DNA of 64,000 nucleotides from contig PYSS01000037.1 of the NCBI GenBank assembly GCA_003049465.1, forward strand, positions 1-64,000, written 5' to 3'. Origin of the DNA: Magnaporthiopsis rhizophila (Eukaryota; Ascomycota; Sordariomycetes; Magnaporthales; Magnaporthaceae). How positions within the stretch are numbered: the stretch's first letter is position 1; every line of letters starts with the position of its first letter. The position numbers and the translations under genes are program-made. Below are positions 23,562 to 33,701 of this stretch, in pieces. The notes under the pieces were generated by a model. It was given only the letters and a program-made list of their open reading frames with translations. It did no database searches and was not told the DNA's origin.

Positions 23562-24021
23562 TATTACAATTATAAGCCTTTTGCTTTTAAAATGAACCAT
23601 TTAAAGGCGATATTAAGCAGTATTAGGTTATAAGATTGCCTTGCACGTGATCTGGCGTTTGATAAAACAATTATTTGTATTGCTTTCTTAAAAAGGTATT
23701 TTGAAATTAATTTAGGTCAATTAATTCCGATCCTTCAGTTAATATTACCTATTACAAGCAAGGTTTTGTCCTTTTTATCCCTGGATAATCCTTTTATAAT
23801 GCTTGTGTTATAATTACTATATTTATAACTCCCATAGCATTTTGATATATTTGTTATGTTTATAGCGAATATATCACCTTAACTAGCCAGGTGCTTAGTT
23901 ATATGACTGTGTTAGCTTGATTTAGTTATTTGGCCTTTGGCCTTTGTGACTGCGGGTAAAGGCGTCCTGCTGGGGTTTAGCCCCCCAGCCCTTCTGCCCC
24001 CTGTCCAGCGTGGTTGTAACA
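23562..24021 (-). repeat. LTR of gypsy copy A3
   Basis: This 460-bp repeat is homologous to the A1 LTRs. It starts TATTACAAT (decayed TGTTACAAT) and ends GTGGTTGTAACA, which preserves the unmutated inverted terminus TTGTAACA at 24014-24021. Its last 120 bases are much less RIP-altered than the A1 LTRs and diverge in sequence, suggesting a different subfamily or age. Confidence 0.75.
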
Positions 24022-24062
24022 CCCCTTGCCAAAATAATAAAGTTTGAACCACCACTTACTTT

Positions 24063-24298
24063 AAGGCCCTGCACGCACTAACTTTAGTGCTTTGCAGGGC
24101 CTAATCCAACTAAATATGCGCCCGCCGGCCCTGTCACGGTACCATCCCTTATATAAGGACCAAGCACGTCGTAGCCCTTGGATATGACAACGTTCCCTTT
24201 TGCTTTGGTGTAACGGGTACTGCCTTGGTCTAGTCCCGTGACAGGCCCTGTGATTAGCGCACCACTTCCCCTGTGCATGTTATATGTTTTAACAGTTA
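24063..24298. repeat. Repeat C, copy carrying a small insertion
   Basis: This second copy of the unit at 22691-22804 is interrupted after GCCCGCCGGCCC by the element at 24132-24243 and then continues with GGCCCTGTGATTAGCGC. Comparison of the copies defines the insertion precisely. Confidence 0.75.
24132..24243. mobile_element. 112-bp MITE with TIRs and target duplication
   Basis: The insert begins TGTCACGGTAC and ends GTCCCGTGACA (inverted repeats, 10 of 11 bases matching). GGCCC flanks both sides (24127-24131 and 24244-24248). The unfilled site is seen in repeat C at 22691-22804, where GTCCC occurs once. There is no coding capacity, and the element is not visibly RIP-altered, consistent with its small size. 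The superfamily is not known to me from these ends alone. Confidence 0.75.
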
Positions 24299-24524
24299 CA
24301 GCTAATTTAAATAAATACTTTTCACCGGCACTCGTGAAGGACCAGTTGAGAGGATTCTTATCTTTTCTCTACTTTACGTGTTTGGTACCTACAGCACGCT
24401 GTCCTTTGTTAGTAACCGCCATATCACATTCAGTCATTACCCAGCTTCTATTCGCTACGTTTAATGGCAATACCATTTTTAATTTGCGTTGCCAGGTTGA
24501 ACCGTTAATAGGAAACTGGATGCT

Positions 24525-24525
<1 letters not shown>
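24299..24525. other. Ordinary-composition DNA between repeats and gap
   Basis: About 225 bp of mixed composition contain no gene or repeat I recognise. The open frame that runs through it into the T tract ends in poly-phenylalanine and is an artefact. Confidence 0.5.
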
Positions 24526-24569
<44 letters not shown>

Positions 24570-24570
24570 N
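24526..24570. other. T33-A11-N run: probable assembly joint
   Basis: Thirty-three T residues are followed immediately by eleven A and one ambiguous base. This lies 19 bp past the stop codon of the minus-strand gene at 24590 and exactly between AT-rich repeat DNA and GC-rich gene DNA. A T-run meeting an A-run at an N is what joining two homopolymer-ended contigs would leave. Confidence 0.8.
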
Positions 24571-24589
24571 AAGTAAGACGTTTCTTTGA

Positions 24590-25540
24590 CTATTGTCTTT
24601 GATCCCGGCGCGCACTCTCCCGCTTCTCCTTTTTTTGCCGATTATAATCGGTTAGCCTCGGTCGAGATTTCTCATTTGCTTTCTGGTTCCAAGAACCCAA
24701 GTCCTCCCGCCCATTCAAAGCTTTGGCGCCTAGGCCGATCTGGTTCGGACGCCTTTGATAATCTTTCGATTTGGGCCCACGCAGTTTCCCGTCCCAGCCC
24801 ATGCCGCGCAGAAGAGCGCCGCCAAACTCCTCGACGGGCATCTCCTCATATTCCTTTAGGGTGGACACTTCCGGAGCGTCACGGAAGTGTCGTCGAAACA
24901 CATCCCCTTCAGTCATGTCCTGCGAGTGAAGGTTGGCAATCACATGGCCCCCCTTGGCCGGCGTGTCTTCGCTGTTCAGCAGAGCACCCAAAGCCTCGTC
25001 GTCCACTGTCGTGAACGGCGGGCCTTTGGTCGATGACTGCCGCTCACCGCTGGCATGGTGACTCGACGTATTGGAATCATCTGACGCGGCATCCGTACGA
25101 GTCTGGTCTGTCTGCGACGCGTCGGCATGGTCGTTCTTTAAAGCGAGTCCCCACCTCAAAGGCTGCTGTCCCGTGGGATTCGAGTTCGGGGTATCTTTTG
25201 CGGCCTCGGAAGCTTCTGCTTGCTCGCCAGCAGCGCGCTTCGCTCGGGGGCCTCTTTCGGAAATCCGCTCGTGGCTCGTTTGTTTGGGTGGGATGCTTAG
25301 TGGTGTGCCTGTGTGACGACTTCCACCATTGTCACCGTTACTGCCTGGGGCCGCGGCGATAGTTGCGATCGGCTCATGCCTGGCAGACGTCCACTCGTCT
25401 TCTTGTTCAGAGTCCGACTCGGCGTGTAGTAGCTGTGGTCGGGGCCGCTTGCCTAGCGAAGACGTGGGCCTTGGTCGTGATGAAGAGACTGCGCTAAATT
25501 TGATCGCGATCCGGGGAGGTGCTGGGTTTTGGCCAGACAT
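24590..25540 (-). CDS. SPP2: Pre-mRNA-splicing factor SPP2-like, G-patch protein
   Basis: A single-exon gene of 316 residues; the start at 25540 opens MSGQNPAPP. The protein begins with a basic IKFS-type segment typical of Spp2/GPKOW proteins. It has a long low-complexity middle and a C-terminal G-patch at about 231-275 (YEEMPVEEFGGALLRGMGW, then IGLGAKAL), ending in a charged tail. Spp2 recruits and activates the DEAH helicase Prp2 in the spliceosome before the first catalytic step; the G-patch is the helicase-binding part (family knowledge). It is divergent from the VID21 gene, with 536 bp between the starts. The 3' UTR is cut off by the homopolymer joint 19 bp past the stop. Confidence 0.88.
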   Translation of the reverse strand: MSGQNPAPPRIAIKFSAVSSSRPRPTSSLGKRPRPQLLHAESDSEQEDEWTSARHEPIATIAAAPGSNGDNGGSRHTGTPLSIPPKQTSHERISERGPRAKRAAGEQAEASEAAKDTPNSNPTGQQPLRWGLALKNDHADASQTDQTRTDAASDDSNTSSHHASGERQSSTKGPPFTTVDDEALGALLNSEDTPAKGGHVIANLHSQDMTEGDVFRRHFRDAPEVSTLKEYEEMPVEEFGGALLRGMGWDGKLRGPKSKDYQRRPNQIGLGAKALNGREDLGSWNQKANEKSRPRLTDYNRQKKEKRESARRDQRQ

Positions 25541-26076
25541 GGCGGTGGGTTCGAAGCGCGAAGTGGCAGCGTGGGCTGGGCATGCGGTCGATATGCTGTG
25601 GTCTCAGGTATCGGAATGGTGATGAGCGACGGATGGGATATTTGGGTTGGTCTGTTTCCATTGTGCAAGGTCTTGCCTGCTCCCAAGCCGCCCAACAAAC
25701 GGCCCGCTTATCTTTATGCGAAGTTAATCGCTTCCACAATGGGCTCTGTCGCGCTAGGCCTAAATGTGGGTACTGAGGTACCTAATACAGTTTATGTTTA
25801 GGCCTTCCTCCGCGCCTTTGGCGAGCAGGCTTCTACACTCTGGCTCCGACAGTGCTCTGGCCCAACCCATCACTACTACCATTGAAGACTTGCAGGCAAC
25901 AAAAATTTAGCTGTCGCGAGCCAGCCCAGCGAGCGCCCAAGGACGCCCTCAATTGAAACGCCGCAACACACGATCGCTTTCATCGCCTTCGTGCGTATTC
26001 ATCATTTACAATTCCCCCGAGGAATCCAGGGAACGATCTATTTGATGCAGAAACGGATGTCGCCGTCGCCGATGAC
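25541..26076. promoter_or_regulatory. Divergent SPP2/VID21 intergenic region
   Basis: This 536-bp space between two head-to-head genes must hold both promoters. No TATA box or binding site is convincing. It contains AGGTACCTAATAC near 25777, related to the TAGGTA-type palindromes seen elsewhere in the window. An upstream reading frame at 26045-26080 overlaps the VID21 start. Confidence 0.5.
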
Positions 26077-26080
26077 ATGA
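26045..26080 (+). other. Upstream ORF overlapping the VID21 start (ATGA)
   Basis: A frame of 11 codons plus stop, MQKRMSPSPMT, begins at 26045 and ends with TGA at 26078-26080. The VID21 ATG is 26077-26079, so stop and start overlap as ATGA. If the transcript starts upstream of 26045, scanning ribosomes would meet this frame first and could reach VID21 by reinitiation or leaky scanning. The transcription start is unknown. Confidence 0.55.
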
Positions 26081-29000
26081 CTGAGGTCCGGGCCGCCGAC
26101 CGCGCAGCCTTCTTGCAATCGAAGCGGACAGAATGCAGGTCAGGCCAAACTTTTTTTTCTCCTTTCCCCCTCACTCGTCCTGCCAACCACATAGTTAGGC
26201 AAACCCAGCCCTCATGACTAACCTGATGCCGGTGTCTTTTAAGCGCAATTGTTGCCTCGAGGAAGCGCAAGCTTTGCGAGCTGTTCACTGTCGCGACCGA
26301 GCAGATTGGGCTGCCACCCAACAGCGCGCTGTCGCCTTCCACGCAGGCTGAATCTCAGTTTCTGCAAGCAAATGACATCCTACAGTGCGTATTGCCCAGA
26401 GCACCCGAAGCACTAGTCGATCGACCCTCTGTCTTGCTGTCTGTCCGTCGCTCACTGATTGTCACAGGGATCGGAGGTTCGACGAATACGCCATCCCCCC
26501 TCGTCGGAAGCTGCCTCCCGATGTCGTCAAGCGCTTCCTTGCCTTTTCGGCGTCGTTGGCTCGAGAGCGTCTACCGCCTGCGTCCGCGCTTGTCAACGGG
26601 CAGCCGCCCGCCGCCCTCCCCCAACCAGGCCCTGGTTCTACCAACGGCGTGACGCTCCTCACCCCCGCCAACAACCCGCAGTCGCTCGCGTCTGATGCCG
26701 CGCTCTCCCCACGTCCCCCTCCTTTTGTCGGGCAGAAGAACACCGACCACAGGAATAGGGATCTACACAGACCGGACAGCGGCTTGTCGACGACCGGAGC
26801 GCCGTCCAGCCTTCCTCCCGCCGCTCGTTCCCCACCATCGATAACGCGCCCCAATGGTCAGCCCTCCCATGTCCTGTCCGTGAGCCAGGCGGCTGGCACT
26901 CCGGCTGATCTCATCCGGAAATCACCGGCCGCATCGCCGTCACACCCCTGCAGCCCGGCAGTGGCCGACCAAGCTGCCACTCCCGAGGCACTACCTGAGA
27001 TTGTGGTGACGGCCCGGGCCAACAATGATGAGAAGCCAGGCCCCGATTCCACTTCGACGGCGCAGTCTGTCCGTCCCGCCCCACCGGAATGCCCTCGCTA
27101 TCCTGAGGCCTTCTCGTCCCCTGGATCTACGACTCACACTCCTGCTACCCCTGCGGTTCACGAGGCGTCGACGGACACTAGTCCCGACCACGAGGGCCCC
27201 CAATTTCTGGATAAGGATGCCGACATGGTGGTGTCCCCGCCGACACAATCGGACTATGGCAATGCTTCTTCAGATCGTTCTGCACCTCGAGGTGCCCCCG
27301 CTGAGATCGATTCTTCCGATGATCGGGCGTCCCTTCGTAGTCCTCCGGGTGCCGGAGAGGGACGGACAGTCGGTGTTACCGGGGTCGAAGCTCAAGTTCT
27401 GCGGGAATCAGCGGCGGCTGCTCGCTCTGCAGCCAACCTAGGGTCGCAGGGAAACGCCTCCGCTCAACCCGACGGGCATCCCGATCGCCGAGCTACAGAA
27501 GACGTTGACAGCAAGGATGTCGATATGGAGAGCGGGGGTGTGTGCACCCAAAACCCTTCCCGACCTGACATGGCCTCTGCGCCTGGATCTGTCTCGGCAT
27601 CGTCACTTGAGACGTCCGCCTCTGTGCCACCAGAAGAAGCGATCCAGGCTGCGTCCGATCCCAGCGAAGCCACGTCGCGCGAAAAGAAACAGGTCGTCGC
27701 TTCAGCAAAAAATGCCGAGGTGGCGCAACCAAACAGTACTGCTCCGGGGCCACCTCCGCTTGCCGAGACGGAGACATTGACTGCAATCGATGCGGTTGAT
27801 GTCAACGTGAGAAAGGATGGGCCTAACGCAGTTACTAGCCATGAGCGCCACTCTGCGCCGAGTGCGCCAGAGGCGCCCCCGGCCCGACAGCGGTCGCCGT
27901 CGCAGCAGCAGCACAGCGTGGAAGCACTAGCCGGCAGGACAACTGGTCCTGCGATCCGACACATGAGAGCCAAAAAGAGAGCCCGACGTAAGGTGCCCAT
28001 CGTGGCCTTTGGCAGAAGGAAGAAGCACCACGCAGAGAGGGAACAGACAGCTCTGGTCGCAGGCAAACACACCCCAGCACATCTCTCGGCTGAAGACTAT
28101 TTTACAACTCTTTTCGTGCAGGGGTTCACGCTGAACGCCAAGTGGATGAAACCCATTGATGCACAGCTCCACCAATCGCACAAGACGCTGTCGACACCAG
28201 ACGCGCAGCTCTCGATCCTCGAGCACCAAGCCTGCCGGGTCCTTAGACGGGTCTACAACCTCCAGCAACACGACAAGTGGTCACTGCGGCAACCGAAACG
28301 GTATCCGGAGCCGGCCCGGCCGTCTTCTCACTGGGATGTCCTCCTGCAGGAGATGAAGTGGATGAGGATTGATTTCCGGGAAGAGCGAAGGTGGAAGCGG
28401 GCTGCGGCGGGCAAACTAGCCGCGGCCTGCGCAGAATGGGTGGCCGCGGCTCCTGAAGACCGGACAGCGTTGCAGATCCGTGCCAAACCGCCGACTGTCA
28501 TCACTGGGCAATCTAGCAGCCAAGAAGAAACAGGGTCCGGTCCGCGCCCGGATATCCAGTCGATGACCAGGCAGGCGCTCCTCGACCAAACCGCGACGGG
28601 GGGTGGACTGGTCACGACGGTAGCCCCGTCAGCTATCTTTGGGCTACCTGACGACGAATTCACGTTCGGGCTCAGCCGTTCGGCAGCATCCGATCAGCTG
28701 CTTGCCGAGCTGCCGCTGTTTGGGTCACCATTGCAGGTGCCGGAGAAATCGGACTTAACGATGACGCACCCAGATCCGGATGCACACTGGCGACGTCTGG
28801 CGCTGCCGCTCAGCCGGTATGTAGACAGGCCAATGGTGCCCAAATCAAGTGGAACTCCCATCAAACGCAGCCGATACCGGTACGTTGAGGAGGAGAGTAG
28901 CGACGAGGAGGACGAGCACGGGGTCGTGTACAGCGGCAACAATGCGATAAGCGATGCGTCGGGCGCCGACAGCATGGCTTTACAGGTCGGGACGTGTGCG

Positions 29001-29588
29001 GTAGCGCTTTTCAGCCCCGACATGAAGGCAACACGGGACCGGTTGCACGCGGGCCACCAGTTCAGACCGCCAACGGAGCATCCCATGCCTCTCCAGAGTT
29101 TCTATGAGGCACGGAACGCGTCGCAGTGGACTTGGGCCGAGGATGACGAGCTTAAGAGCCTGGTGCGGGAGTACTCGTACAATTGGTCGCTCATCTCTAG
29201 CATGCTCTCGTCAAAGTCGTTATTTTCATCCGGCCCGGAGCGCCGAACCCCGTGGGAGTGCTTTGAGCGGTGGGTGCATCTCGAGGGACTGCCCAATGAT
29301 ATGTCCAAGACGCAGTACTTCAGGACGTACCAGGGCCGCATTGACGCGGCCCAAGTGGCCATCGCGCACAAGAACCAAACTGCGCAACAGCACGTGGCGC
29401 AGAGCGGGGCCGTGACACCGGTACCTCGGAAGAGGCCCACCACGTCTATCCGGGTCGAGCGGCGCCGCAACCAGAAGCATCTCACACTGATAGATGCCAT
29501 GCGGAAGCTGGCGAAGAAGCGCGAGGCAACGGCGCAAAAGCAACAGCACGCTGCGTCGCTAGCTGCCGCGCGCAAGGCCAACGAGGCG

Positions 29589-29623
<35 letters not shown>

Positions 29624-30319
29624 GCAGCAGCAGCCCGCATTGCCCCGTGGACCCTCCAAGACACCTAGGGATTACAGCCTGATGCGCTACGAGCGTGACC
29701 AACAGCTTACCGAGAGAATGGCCCAATATGCGCAAAAGCAGCAGCAGGAGGCGCAGAGGAAGGTGCGTACTAGGGAGCTTAGCCATGGCCTTCGGGCCGA
29801 AACCCCTACTATGCATGACTTGACGTGGCTAACAAGGTGATCATATGATTCTAGGCACAGGCACAAGCACAAGCACTAGCAGCTCGGTCTCAAGGCGCGG
29901 TCGCAGGAGTTAACGCGGCTAGCGGGGGTTCGGTAGGCGTGGGGAATATAGCCGGAGTCTCGGGAGCGGGCGGCGCGCCCTGCCTGAACCCACAAGTCGC
30001 GGCGCACATGGCAGCACAAATGGCAGCCGCGTCTGGGGCTGTGCGATCTCCCCATGTGGGTAACATGGCGGCTCAGCTTGCCGCCAGCGGCCATCACGCA
30101 CGAGTTAGGATGCCCATGGCTGTAGGACAAACCGGCGTGCCGGCGATGCACCAAGCGCATGGATCTGGCGGTCTGGCAGCCCCGGTGCACGTTAACGGCA
30201 TGCCCCAGATGCCTATCCAGGCCGCACATCGAATGCCTGTGACCCCGTCGACCCCGGCTGAGATCAGTTTACTGCTCCAGGCGCAGAGGATCCAGAACCA
30301 GCAGAGATCTGTTCAGCTC

Positions 30320-30351
<32 letters not shown>

Positions 30352-30657
30352 ACACCAGCAACAGCATCACCAGCCGCAGCAACAAACCCATCCGCAGGCT
30401 CACGGCCAGCAGAGAAACCCGCCGATGACGCAAGCTCACCCACAAATTCAGCAGCAGCAGCAGCAACATCAAGCCCAAACTCAGCAGAAGAAATCAACGC
30501 TGGCGCAACCACAACCGCCTTCCCAGCAAAAGCAACAATCTCACACTCCAACCCAGTCGCAACAACCACAATCACAACCACAAACCCAACCGCAGCTACA
30601 GTCACAGTCTCAGCAATCATCACAGCAACCACAACCACAAACACAACCACAGCCGCC

Positions 30658-30691
<34 letters not shown>

Positions 30692-31117
30692 CCACAGCAG
30701 CAGCAGCCGACGCGTCAAGCACCACCATCAACACAACCCCAGCCGCAGCCACAACCCCAGCCGCAGCCACAACCCCAGCCGCAGCCACAACCCCAGCCGC
30801 AGCAATCACAACAGCAAACACAACCTCGGCCTCATGGACCAAAGATCCAGCCAGCACCACAAATGCTCCAGGCGCAGCATCAGAACCATTCCTTTCCCCA
30901 CTCAAATGGACAGCCGTCTCAGCCAGCGACCCAGGCGCATCAGAGGGCCGCTCAGGCATCGCCGTCGGTTATGCGGGCGTCGATCAATGGGGCCCAGCCG
31001 CATAACCAACATAACTATATGGCAAACGGGCAGGTTATGATGGCGTTTAACCCCCAGAATGGGGGTGCTATTAGCCCATCCCTGGGCGCGGGCAGCCCTA
31101 GAGGGCATGGTGTCCAG

Positions 31118-31149
<32 letters not shown>

Positions 31150-31552
31150 GCAGCAGCAACAGCAGCAGCAACAGCAGCAGCAACAGCAGCAGCAACAGCA
31201 GCAGCAACAGCAGCAGCAACAGCAGCAGCAACAGCAGCAGCAACAGCAGCAGCAGCAGCAGGCGTCGTCGGCCGCGCTGGCTCACGTTGAGGCGCAGATC
31301 CGGGCCAAGGCGCCTCAGATGCCACTAGAGCAGGTGCGTCAGCTGGCAACGGCTTCCTTGGAGAAGCGCCTCGTCCAGCAGAGAAACAACGCCATGAGCG
31401 CCGCCGCAGGCTCCTCCCCGAAGCCTATGGTCGGATCGGGGGGAACGCCGCATCAGTACGCGCAGATCCTGCTAGCTCAGCAGCAGCAGGCCGCTGCCGC
31501 CGTGCAGGTGCAGCAGCACTCACAGGCCCGCCAGCCTAGCGGCGGCAGCTAA
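26077..31552 (+). CDS. VID21: VID21/EAF1, scaffold subunit of NuA4 acetyltransferase
   Basis: Exons 26077-26138, 26244-26384, 26468-29762 and 29855-31552 give 1731 residues. The last intron has branch site CTAAC at 29829-29833. Eaf1/Vid21 is the platform subunit that holds the NuA4 histone acetyltransferase modules together in the nucleus (family knowledge). The N-terminus has the conserved basic segment ASRKRKLCELF and ANDILQDRRFDEY. An HSA domain lies at about 608-730 (WMKPIDAQLHQSHK to WVAAA), where actin-related proteins bind. A Myb/SANT domain lies at about 956-1010 (WTWAEDDELKSLV to CFERWVHLEGLP). The C-terminal 565 residues are glutamine/proline-rich, with a 49-residue poly-Q. Intron 1 has an atypical GTCAGG donor, so the residue at that junction is the least certain part. 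Confidence 0.9.
29589..29634 (+). repeat. CAG/CAA tract in VID21 exon 3
   Basis: A run of glutamine codons (CAG with CAA interruptions) shortly before the last intron of VID21. It lies in frame and encodes about 15 glutamines. Confidence 0.85.
30734..30804 (+). repeat. 18-bp tandem repeat encoding QPQPQP in VID21
   Basis: The unit CAACCCCAGCCGCAGCCA is repeated almost perfectly nearly four times and gives alternating Gln-Pro. Unlike the surrounding mixed CAA/CAG/CCA codons the units are near-identical in DNA, so the array is likely a recent tandem duplication. Confidence 0.85.
31115..31261 (+). repeat. 49-glutamine CAG/CAA tract with 12-bp period
   Basis: The tract is 147 bp of glutamine codons only. 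Through most of it every fourth codon is CAA, producing the 12-bp unit CAGCAGCAGCAA in tandem, with a few irregular steps near both ends. It lies in the C-terminal domain of VID21. Confidence 0.95.
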
Positions 31553-32562
31553 ATAGGCCTGTGACTTGTCCTTGAGCCGGGCGGGCGTGTTTGACATCGT
31601 ATTCTCCCCATGTCTTCGTGTCTCGGTGTCTCGCGACCCCTGTCTCTACTTTCAAGTACCCTATGCAGCAGAGATAGATTTGTTGGTACTCGGGGAGCAA
31701 GCTGGCCGGACCGTGCCATCAGTCGCGCGCATAGCAGTTATGGAAGAACTGTTTGGCCTGCTCTTTGATGCTGGAGCCCCCTCAATGGTGGAGCCAATGC
31801 CCCTGGCGATTCGGCCAGCAGGGTTGCATTACGACCTGTGCACCATCTATTATGTTGCATTGCAGTTGTCACTATCCTGATTAGATTAATAGAACGGATA
31901 GAGAGCGTTTCTCAAAGCAATCACACTTTCGCCTTCCACCTTCCTTTTTTTCAGGCGTGATTCAATTGGCTAGGTAGATACACATCGCGCAAACGCCAGC
32001 GTGGAAAGTGGGGCACTCGCCGAGCTGGGTAGACATGCAACGCCTTCGGTTGGCCACCATCTGGATCCCAATTCATGTTTGCCCGCCGCACTCATCCCGT
32101 GAAAGACTTCTATCCCCAGGCCCCAACCTGTAGTCCTCACTTGGCTGAGCTAAAGAGCCTGGGGTTCGAGGCCCACGCGGGTGCCTTTGCGATGGTTATC
32201 GCAGAGTAAAGAAGAGTAGCCAATCGGAACCAGAATTAAAGACAACGAAAGACCCGACATAACAGTGTGTAAACAACAGCATCTATCGGGCAGCCAAGCC
32301 TGTCTTTTTGTGCTCTTCGCTTTCCCACGCACCTCGCGTTGGCACTTCATCCCTCGCCAGCTCCAGGGGTACCCTCTCTGCATTGCTTCTACGAACCACC
32401 GACGTCGCAACTTCAACAGCCGCAACGGAGAGGAGAGAAAATATTTCGACATCATCCACCCCAAACAGCGCCACGGGCGAGGCTGCGCCGGTCTAATCGA
32501 TATCAGCATCTGCTACATTTCTACAGATAGGCACCGGGGGCGACCACCCGTGACCGTTGACC
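31553..32562. other. VID21-BET5 intergenic region
   Basis: This kilobase between two co-oriented genes holds the VID21 3' UTR and the BET5 promoter and leader. No conserved gene is recognisable; the short frames near 32150-32530 lack family features. GGTTCGAGGCC near 32162 resembles a tRNA B box but no cloverleaf forms. Confidence 0.6.
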
Positions 32563-33283
32563 ATGGCAGTCTACTCCTTCTACATATTCGACCGGCACAG
32601 TGAGCCAGCCACCCAGCCACCCACACTACCCTATCCCATCACCGGCACTTTTCTTGGCCACAGAACCCTGACGGGAGAAATAAAACGGCAGCGGAATGCA
32701 TATACACCAAACAATGGCTTCCCACGCCACGTGACGGCGCCGGCTCGGCGACTCCGGCGGCTCCGGCGGCGGCGGTCCCTGGAGGCGGGGCCATGGGCGG
32801 CGGCCGGGGCAAGGCGCCGCGCGACGGCCGCGGGGACGACGCCAAGCTCATCTTCGGCACCGTCTTCTCGCTGCGCAACATGGTGCGCAAGCTGGGCGGC
32901 GACGACGACGCGTTTGTGGCCTACCGCACCGCCCAATACAAGCTCCACTTCTACGAGACGCCGACAAACCTGCGCTTTGTGCTGCTGACCGACACGGCCA
33001 GCATGAGCATGCGCAACGTCCTCCACCAGATCTACATCAACCTCTGGGTCGAGTACAGTGAGCAGCCGCCCGCCCCTGTGTTTTCCCTTTTCTTTCTTGC
33101 CCCTCTTTATGCAGATCGCAACGCTGAGATGGACGGCTAACGACTACAAACCTGGTCGGTTGTCGGTCGGCGATCGCAGTCGTCAAAAATCCTCTGTCGC
33201 CTGCTGAGCACCGTGGAGGTGAGGGCGTCAAGAATGAGCTCTTCGAACTAGGGCTGGACCAATTCATCCGCGGCTTAGCTTGA
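32563..33283 (+). CDS. BET5: TRAPP complex subunit BET5/TRAPPC1
   Basis: Exons 32563-32599, 32692-33057 and 33180-33283 encode 168 residues. Bet5 is a longin-fold core subunit of the TRAPP complexes, guanine-nucleotide exchange factors for Ypt1/Rab1 in ER-to-Golgi traffic (family knowledge). The sequence opens MAVYSFYIFDRHTECIY and continues KLIFGTVFSLRNMVRKL, YKLHFYETPTNLRFVLLTD and LHQIYINLWVEYIVKNP. It closes FELGLDQFIRGLA, the usual C-terminus. The first coding exon is only 37 nt. Residues about 24-60 form a Gly/Ala/Pro-rich insertion (SATPAAPAAAVPGGGAM) between the first strands, longer than in yeast Bet5. It converges with PEX3, with 418 bp between the stops. Confidence 0.93.
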
Positions 33284-33701
33284 CGTGCTCGTTGACATCT
33301 CCGCGTTGTTTTTGCATCATGTACATGATCAGGTGTTGTTGTATTGGGTAGAATAGGCTTGTTACCGAAGAGGAAAAGCACAAAAACAATTACAGCGATA
33401 AGACGGAGGAAGGAATCCGAGCGCAGCACTACCATTGTTACAAGCTCTTACGACTGGCTACATAGTCTCGGCGGGCTGGACCGGGGAGATATAGCTTATC
33501 CAAAAATCCTTGGAACCTGCCCGATCTGATGGCTGGCGGCTTTACGAATATCCTCTATCATTACAGTATTAAGTCCAGCAAGAAATGTCAGGCAGCGGGC
33601 TCAAACCGCCGCATCTGGAACCTTATATCTGCTCAGGGCTCGTCATCCAACCTCCCTGGCCGGGTTTTCCTTCCATTACGGCACCCCGTCATAAAGACCG
33701 G
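33284..33701. other. BET5-PEX3 convergent 3' region
   Basis: This 418-bp interval between convergent stop codons holds both 3' UTRs. I see no gene or structured element. Confidence 0.6.

Larger units (their letters stand above)
22805..24021 (-). mobile_element. Truncated gypsy copy A3 with one LTR
   Basis: From TTAATAAATTGCTGGAATT onward the sequence parallels the 5' internal end of A1 (about 6413-6966) and then runs into an LTR at 23562-24021. Only about 760 bp of interior remain, with the GC island at 23158-23345 lodged inside. The rest of the element is missing on the left. Copies of repeat C flank the fragment on both sides. Confidence 0.75.

Noticed and set aside
24238..24576. 112-codon plus-strand frame ending in poly-Phe
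   Set aside because: It runs through the T33 tract and into an ambiguous base; the end is a homopolymer artefact.
30264..30959. 231-codon antisense frame opposite the VID21 C-terminus
   Set aside because: It is Val/Ala-rich because it is the complement of CAA/CAG repeats (poly-V and poly-A), and it has no domain. A compositional shadow.
31115..31261. CRISPR-like regular repeat
   Set aside because: The 12-bp periodicity is an in-frame glutamine codon array in a eukaryotic gene, with no spacers.
30902..31349. Antisense frames encoding poly-Leu and poly-Ala over the CAG/CAA tract
   Set aside because: Direct complements of the glutamine array. Repeat-associated translation cannot be inferred from sequence.
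32110..32180. tRNA-like B box GGTTCGAGGCC
   Set aside because: No acceptor stem, anticodon arm or T-stem pairing can be formed around it.
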